Part shown: positions 6,124 through 10,081 of the stretch, one piece after another | Numbering within the stretch: position 1 is the first letter of the stretch | How the letters are laid out: the number at the start of each line of letters is the position of its first letter | From: Streptosporangiaceae bacterium | GTDB lineage: Bacteria; Actinomycetota; Actinomycetes; Streptosporangiales; Streptosporangiaceae | Length of the DNA: 10,081 nt | Assembly (NCBI GenBank): GCA_030038715.1 | Contig: JASHSO010000377.1 | Span: 1-10,081 of the forward strand | Reading direction: 5' to 3' | The notes under the pieces: generated by a model | Seen by the model: only the letters and a program-made list of their open reading frames with translations | What the model was told of the DNA's origin: nothing | Database searches by the model: none | Program-made: the position numbers and the translations under genes

Positions 6124-7066
6124 GGCGAATCCTCGGGTCCAGGACACCGTAAGCGATGTCGGCTGCCAGGTTACCGAGCACCGTGGCGACGCCGATGATC
6201 AGCGTGGCCCCGAGCATCACCGGGAAGTCGTGGCTGAGGGCGGACTGCCAGAACAGCAGCCCCATGCCGGGGAAGTTGAATATCTCCTCCGCGATCACCG
6301 CGCCGGCCACGATACCCGGCAGCGACAGCCCGAGGATCGTGATGACCGGCAGCAGCGAGTTGCGCAGCAGGTGGCGGGTCAGGACAAGCCGCTCGGGCAG
6401 GCCCTTGGCGCGCGCCACCCGGATGTAATCCTCGGCCAGTGTCATGATGGCGCTGGACCTCGCGTACTGGCTGAAGCCCGCCACACTGTTGATCGACAGG
6501 ACCACGACCGGCAGGACAAGCGCGCGCCAGTCGCTGAACAGGCCGCCTACCGAAGTAACCCCGCCCGGGAAGGCAGGCGGCAGGATGTGGAACTGCACGC
6601 ATACCAGCGCGATCAGCAGCAGCGCCTCCATGAAGTCCGGCGCCGCGTACAGGGTGAACCAGGTCCCTGCGATGACGTCGTCGACCAGGAAGTTGTGCCG
6701 CACCGCCTGGTAGATGCCCATCGGCACGCCGATGATCACGGCCAGCAGCGTGGACAGTCCGAGCAGGACGGCATCCCGCGGCAGCCGCTCCGCGATCAAG
6801 GTGGATACCGGCTGCAGGTACTGGTAGGAGACGCCGAGGTTACCGTGCAGCAGCCGGTCCATGTAGATAAGGAACTGCTGGTAGACCGGCTTGTTCAGGC
6901 CGTAGGTGTCGTCAAAGAGCGCGACCCGTTCTGGCGTGGCCTTGAGCCCGAGCACCGCCCTGGCCACGCTGCCAGGCTCCATGTGCAGCAGGATGAACGT
7001 GAGGATCATGACGCCGAACACCACCGCGATGGCCTGGCCAACGCGGCGAACTAGGTACCAGGTCAT
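6110..7066 (-). CDS. Peptide ABC importer permease, DppB/OppB-like
   Basis: This 318-residue membrane permease pairs with the DppC-like protein to form the translocation channel. It has the usual OppB layout: first membrane segment about 9-28, a periplasmic loop with YGLNKPVYQQFLIYMDRLLHG (55-75) and LGVSY (77-81), then segments near 99-121, 132-158, 183-200, 241-265 and 283-308. The EAA loop for ATPase contact is EDYIRVARAKGLPERLVLTR (212-231), with RNSLLPVITILG following. EEIFNFPGMGLL (260-271) and the ending LDPRIR are family hallmarks. The ATG start overlaps the stop of the binding-protein gene as ATGA (7063-7066), so translation is probably coupled. Length is normal. Which peptides it carries cannot be read from the permease. 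Confidence 0.5.
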   Translation of the reverse strand: MTWYLVRRVGQAIAVVFGVMILTFILLHMEPGSVARAVLGLKATPERVALFDDTYGLNKPVYQQFLIYMDRLLHGNLGVSYQYLQPVSTLIAERLPRDAVLLGLSTLLAVIIGVPMGIYQAVRHNFLVDDVIAGTWFTLYAAPDFMEALLLIALVCVQFHILPPAFPGGVTSVGGLFSDWRALVLPVVVLSINSVAGFSQYARSSAIMTLAEDYIRVARAKGLPERLVLTRHLLRNSLLPVITILGLSLPGIVAGAVIAEEIFNFPGMGLLFWQSALSHDFPVMLGATLIIGVATVLGNLAADIAYGVLDPRIRLASS

Positions 7067-8895
7067 GAGCCAGGCTTGACGTAGTACCAGACCTCGGGAT
7101 TAAGGGTGAAGGAGAATGGATTCGCCGGCACCACTCCGGCGAGGTTCTTCTTGTAGACCCACACCGCTGACTCATTCGGCAGGTAGAGGATCGGCAGCTG
7201 CTCGGCCGCGAAGTCCTCGTAGGCGAAGAACGCCGCCGAGCTTGAGCCGTACTCCGTCGCGTTGATGAGGTTGTTCATCTCGGTGCTGGAGTAGCCGCCG
7301 TAGTTGCCAAAGCCGTCGGTGTTGAACAGCCCAGCGCCGGACGGGTCCATCTCATACACGTTGTAGCCGTAGTCCTGCAGCTGCCAGCTGCAGGTCGAGG
7401 TTGGGTGTGAGCTGGCGTTGCAGTATCCGGTGGTGGCCACGATCGTATTGAACGGCTCCGGCTTGAGCACGAACTTGATGCCGCCCAGCTCCTCGGTCGA
7501 CTGGATGTAGGCGTTCTGCTGGTCGAACGAGGCGATACCCGAGGTGTACAGGAGCTGGAACTCCAGCTTCTCGCCTGCAGCTATACCGGCACCGCAGTCC
7601 GACGGGCCGGTGCCAGCCGAAACGCAGGTGTCCACGCCACTCGGCACCACCTTCCAGCCGTGCGCCTTCAGCAGCGCGATCGCCTTTGACGGCGAGTACT
7701 GGTACGGCCCGCCCGCCTTCTCCAGCGGTGAGTCCCACTGCTGGCCGTACAGCACCTCCACGGGCCCGTTGCCCGGGTCGGCGTAGCCGGCGTAGATCTT
7801 GTTGACGATCTCCGGCCGGTTGATCAGGTACTCCATTGCCTGCCGGACATAGAGCTGGCGGAGCAGCGGGCCGTTGACCGGGTTGTAGAAGTTGGGCACG
7901 ATCTCCGCATTCCCGTTGACCGGGACGTTGGCCACCGCGTAGCCCTCTGCCTCTAGCGCTGGAAGCTGCTTGATGTCGTTCAGCGGCAGCGGCGCCAGAT
8001 CGAGGCTGGTACCGGAGCGGAGCGTGTCCATCTCGGCGGTGTCGGTGGTGAACGGCGTCCAGATCACCTTGCTCAGGGCCGGCTTGTCCGGGCCCGAGTA
8101 GTTCTTGTTGGGCACCCAGGCGTAGTAGCCGTCACTCTGGAAGGTCGCGAGCTTCCACGGGCCGTCCACAACCTTCCACAGTGGGTTGGTGGCGAAGGTC
8201 GCCATGTCTCCGCCTTCCTTCTGCAGGAAGGCATACACGGCCTTGGCCCCGGCCGTCGTCTCGTCGTAGTTGCCGACCTTGCCGCTCATCGAGGTCTTGT
8301 CCCAAGCGTGCTGGGGCAGCAGCGGGATCTCCGCGAGCACGTCGTCGGTGTAGAAGGTCGGGTTGTACGAACGGGTGAGGTCGATCACCACAGTGTGAGC
8401 GTTGGGCGTGAGTACCTTCTTCACGTCCACCGGGAACAGCCCCTGGGTGTAGCCGAGCCAGTTCTCGTAGTTCGCCTTCAGCAGGTTGTAGACGAAGGTG
8501 AAGTCCCGGGAGGTGATTGGCGCCCCGTCTGACCACTTCCACGGCTTCAGCACCATCGTGATGACTGAGTCGTTGTGCGAGTAGGTAAGCGAGCTGTACA
8601 GGTTCTCCTGAGGGTTCGCGATCGACTTAGACCCGTCCCCCGCGTACACCAGGTACGGCCACAGCCCCAGGGTGAGATTCTCGTTGTAGCCGTTGCTATT
8701 GGTAGCCGGTACCAGCGGGAAAATGAAGTTGGGAGTCGCCGCCACTTCCGCTACGGTAACTGTGCCGCCCTGGACCTTCTTGCCGTGCACCGGGGCGCCC
8801 GAGCCGATCTTCGCCGTGGTGCCGCCGCAGGCTGCGACGAGGGTTACGAGGACGACGGCAACCGCCGCCGCGGCCAGTCGGCGTGTGGTGCGCAT
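7063..8895 (-). CDS. Peptide ABC importer substrate-binding lipoprotein, DppA/OppA-like
   Basis: This 610-residue extracellular solute-binding protein of family 5 captures peptides (or nickel or other small ligands) and delivers them to the two downstream permeases. It is a lipoprotein: basic MRTTRR start, hydrophobic core, and lipobox VAAC with Cys23 as the lipidated residue. KWSDGAPITSRDFTFVY (120-136) is the family signature region. RQAMEYLINRPEIVNKIYAG (351-370) and the C-terminal LPILYLPNES are also typical. Two Cys pairs (424/434 and 492/502) may form disulfides; the first lies in a CxxxxxxxxxCGAGI loop that I associate with actinobacterial members. The ATG at 8895 has a perfect AAGGAG (8904-8909) eight bases upstream, and the AT-rich region beyond it is the likely promoter. 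It overlaps the next gene by four bases. Family is certain, ligand unknown. Confidence 0.5.
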   Translation of the reverse strand: MRTTRRLAAAAVAVVLVTLVAACGGTTAKIGSGAPVHGKKVQGGTVTVAEVAATPNFIFPLVPATNSNGYNENLTLGLWPYLVYAGDGSKSIANPQENLYSSLTYSHNDSVITMVLKPWKWSDGAPITSRDFTFVYNLLKANYENWLGYTQGLFPVDVKKVLTPNAHTVVIDLTRSYNPTFYTDDVLAEIPLLPQHAWDKTSMSGKVGNYDETTAGAKAVYAFLQKEGGDMATFATNPLWKVVDGPWKLATFQSDGYYAWVPNKNYSGPDKPALSKVIWTPFTTDTAEMDTLRSGTSLDLAPLPLNDIKQLPALEAEGYAVANVPVNGNAEIVPNFYNPVNGPLLRQLYVRQAMEYLINRPEIVNKIYAGYADPGNGPVEVLYGQQWDSPLEKAGGPYQYSPSKAIALLKAHGWKVVPSGVDTCVSAGTGPSDCGAGIAAGEKLEFQLLYTSGIASFDQQNAYIQSTEELGGIKFVLKPEPFNTIVATTGYCNASSHPTSTCSWQLQDYGYNVYEMDPSGAGLFNTDGFGNYGGYSSTEMNNLINATEYGSSSAAFFAYEDFAAEQLPILYLPNESAVWVYKKNLAGVVPANPFSFTLNPEVWYYVKPGS

Positions 8896-8930
8896 GCTAC
8901 CTACTCCTTGTTTACGGGGATAAAAGGGGG

Positions 8931-8978
8931 TTCGCGGAGTATCAGCGAATATATACAGTTATCCGATCGGCCCGTTAG
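8931..8978 (-). promoter_or_regulatory. AT-rich candidate promoter and inverted repeat of the importer operon
   Basis: On the minus strand CTAACG (8973-8978) and TATATA (8950-8955) are 17 bases apart and are possible -35 and -10 elements (three and four of six matches). TATATT one step further (8948-8953) is an alternative -10. The run AATATATA stands out in this GC-rich DNA. Just downstream is an inverted repeat, TTCGC N9 GCGAA (8931-8949), placed where a repressor or leader hairpin would act. The rest of the 308-base gap to 9203 holds a CCGATCGG palindrome (8963-8970), a small GCTGT/ACAGC hairpin near 9040-9056, and the hairpin at 9173-9193. I see no gene in it. Confidence 0.5.
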
Positions 8979-9172
8979 CATCCGGACCCTACCGCTTCGT
9001 TGCCTAACAGTGTGATTCAGGGCCGGCCGGCGGGCCAGTGCTGTTCGGGGACAGCGCCCATGCCGTGACGATGTTGTGACCTGCGATGATGTCTGGTCAG
9101 TGCCGGGCGGCGGAGCGCTCACATGAGTCTGGGCTTAATCACCCCTCGATCAGCGTCGTCCGGGTGCCCGCA

Positions 9173-9193
9173 CCAGACCCGGCGTCGGGCTGG
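9173..9193 (-). terminator. Candidate terminator hairpin after the epimerase-like gene
   Basis: CCAG-A-CCCG (9173-9181) pairs with CGGG-CTGG (9186-9193) around a GCGT loop, with one bulged A. The stem has eight pairs. It begins 11 bases past the epimerase stop on the minus strand. No T tract follows, so termination is plausible but not proven. It would separate this gene from the importer operon. Confidence 0.5.
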
Positions 9194-9203
9194 ATTACCG
9201 GCC

Positions 9204-10081
9204 TCAGCTAGCTGCCCGAGCTGACTCGCGCAGCCGGATCGCTGCTGCTCGCAGCGCCTCGTCGAGGGGAAGCGGCTCCAGGCCCAGCGAAGCTGTGGTC
9301 GCGCTCGAGTCGACGACGAACGGCCGGGCGAACTGGTATCGCGTGACCCTCAGTTCCCTGACTAGGGGCGAGAACAGCCCGGTGGCCCACAGAACCGGAT
9401 ACGGTATCGCGGTGATCTTGGCCCTGGGCGCCCCGTTTGTCGCGGCGAACCTAGTCGCCAGCTCGCGGACCGTCAGCGCCTGGTTGGTCGGCACCAGCCA
9501 TGCCTGCCCCAGCGCAAGCTCACTGGTGGCGGCGGTAACGAGCGCCCGGGCGGCGTCGGTCACCGAGGTCCAGCTGTGCGGCACGTCCAGCGGCCCGGGT
9601 GAGTATGCCCGCGATCCTGCCAGCAGCGGCCGGCCCAGCACGCTGACGATTACCGAGTTCGCCTCGATGTAGTCGCTAGCGCGAACTTCGGTTGCCCGGA
9701 TCCGGCCGGCCTGATGGAGCTCCAGTGCCCTGAGCCACATATCGGCCCGCAGCCGCAGCTTGGGGTGAGTCGCGGCCAGCGGCGTATCCGCCGTGATCGG
9801 CCCGTCGACGGGGCCGTAGCCGTACAGGTTGCTCATCGTCGCCAGTACGGCCCCGCTGCGTTCTGCCGCTGTCAGCAGCGCCGCCTCCAGCGGTGGCCAG
9901 TCTTCGAACCAACGGTGATACTGCGGGTTCGCGCAGTTGTACAGCGTCGTCGCGTGCGCGGCAAGCCCGGTCAGCCGCTCGGCGTCGGCGGCGTCCGCGG
10001 CGACCCGCTCGACTGCCGGATGCTCGGGACCGCTGCCATGACGACTGATCACGCGAACATGCTCCCCGCGGTCGGCGAGCA
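9204..10081 (-). CDS. NAD-dependent epimerase/dehydratase-like protein (N-terminus off the window)
   Basis: This is an extended or atypical SDR fold protein with about 292 visible residues. The frame is open to the right edge and reads LADRGEHVRVISRHGSG before the apparent GTG at 10052. This is the usual second strand of a Rossmann fold, so the real start and the Gly-rich NAD(P) motif lie beyond the window. Counting from that GTG, ATMSNLYGYGP (71-81) matches the strand-five S..VYG region, NCANPQYHRW (39-48) the loop after strand four, and EVRASDYIEAN (about 121-131) the R(P)xxxYGP-like substrate region. Where the YxxxK pair should be, ITADTPLAATHPKLRLR (86-102) keeps Lys98 but has Ala94 in place of Tyr, so classical SDR chemistry may be absent. 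Family members are often called sugar epimerases, but no sugar genes are near. Substrate unknown. A hairpin follows the stop. Confidence 0.5.
   Translation of the reverse strand, partial: LADRGEHVRVISRHGSGPEHPAVERVAADAADAERLTGLAAHATTLYNCANPQYHRWFEDWPPLEAALLTAAERSGAVLATMSNLYGYGPVDGPITADTPLAATHPKLRLRADMWLRALELHQAGRIRATEVRASDYIEANSVIVSVLGRPLLAGSRAYSPGPLDVPHSWTSVTDAARALVTAATSELALGQAWLVPTNQALTVRELATRFAATNGAPRAKITAIPYPVLWATGLFSPLVRELRVTRYQFARPFVVDSSATTASLGLEPLPLDEALRAAAIRLRESARAAS

Noticed and set aside
6032..7054. 340-residue plus-strand frame
   Set aside because: It is antisense to the DppB-like permease and has the composition of a shadow frame.

Overview
This window reads as chromosomal DNA from a high-GC Gram-positive bacterium, most likely a soil or filamentous actinomycete. 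By eye it is about two-thirds GC, and its genes strongly prefer codons ending in G or C. It carries an RsbW-type HATPase regulator, a secreted cysteine-pair repeat protein and a lipobox peptide-binding protein, all typical of that group. I see no rRNA, tRNA, CRISPR array, insertion sequence or phage gene.

Left part (1-2159). The left edge cuts a minus-strand gene whose 262 visible residues match the aldehyde-dehydrogenase half of PaaZ, a phenylacetate ring-cleavage enzyme. A TetR-family regulator is divergent from it. The gap between them holds a CGACCGGTCG palindrome inside a PaaR-like operator and a perfect 29-bp tandem repeat. This looks like a local phenylacetyl-CoA-responsive switch. A small minus-strand nucleotidyltransferase-fold protein converges on the regulator.

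Middle part (2187-4978). A secreted protein with seven repeats, six carrying a Cys pair, is transcribed leftward and may be co-transcribed with the nucleotidyltransferase. Divergent from it is an SDR oxidoreductase resembling the beta-ketoacyl reductase RhlG. Next comes an RsbW-like ATP-binding protein with a weak G1 box and a C-terminal tail whose codon use is not coding-like. Antisense to that tail lies a 31-codon frame with very coding-like codon use.

Right part (5125-10081). Three overlapping minus-strand genes form a dipeptide/oligopeptide ABC importer operon: lipoprotein binding protein, then the DppB-like permease, then the DppC-like permease. It has a strong ribosome binding site, an AT-rich promoter region and a hairpin after the last gene. 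The ATPase genes are not next to it. The right edge cuts an NAD-dependent epimerase-like gene that lacks the usual YxxxK pair.

The functional blocks look independent: aromatic catabolism with its regulator, a secreted protein with a divergent reductase, a signalling ATPase, a peptide importer and an epimerase. I do not see a convincing new multi-gene system. The most interesting items are the paaZ control region, the seven-repeat Cys-pair protein and the antisense small frame.
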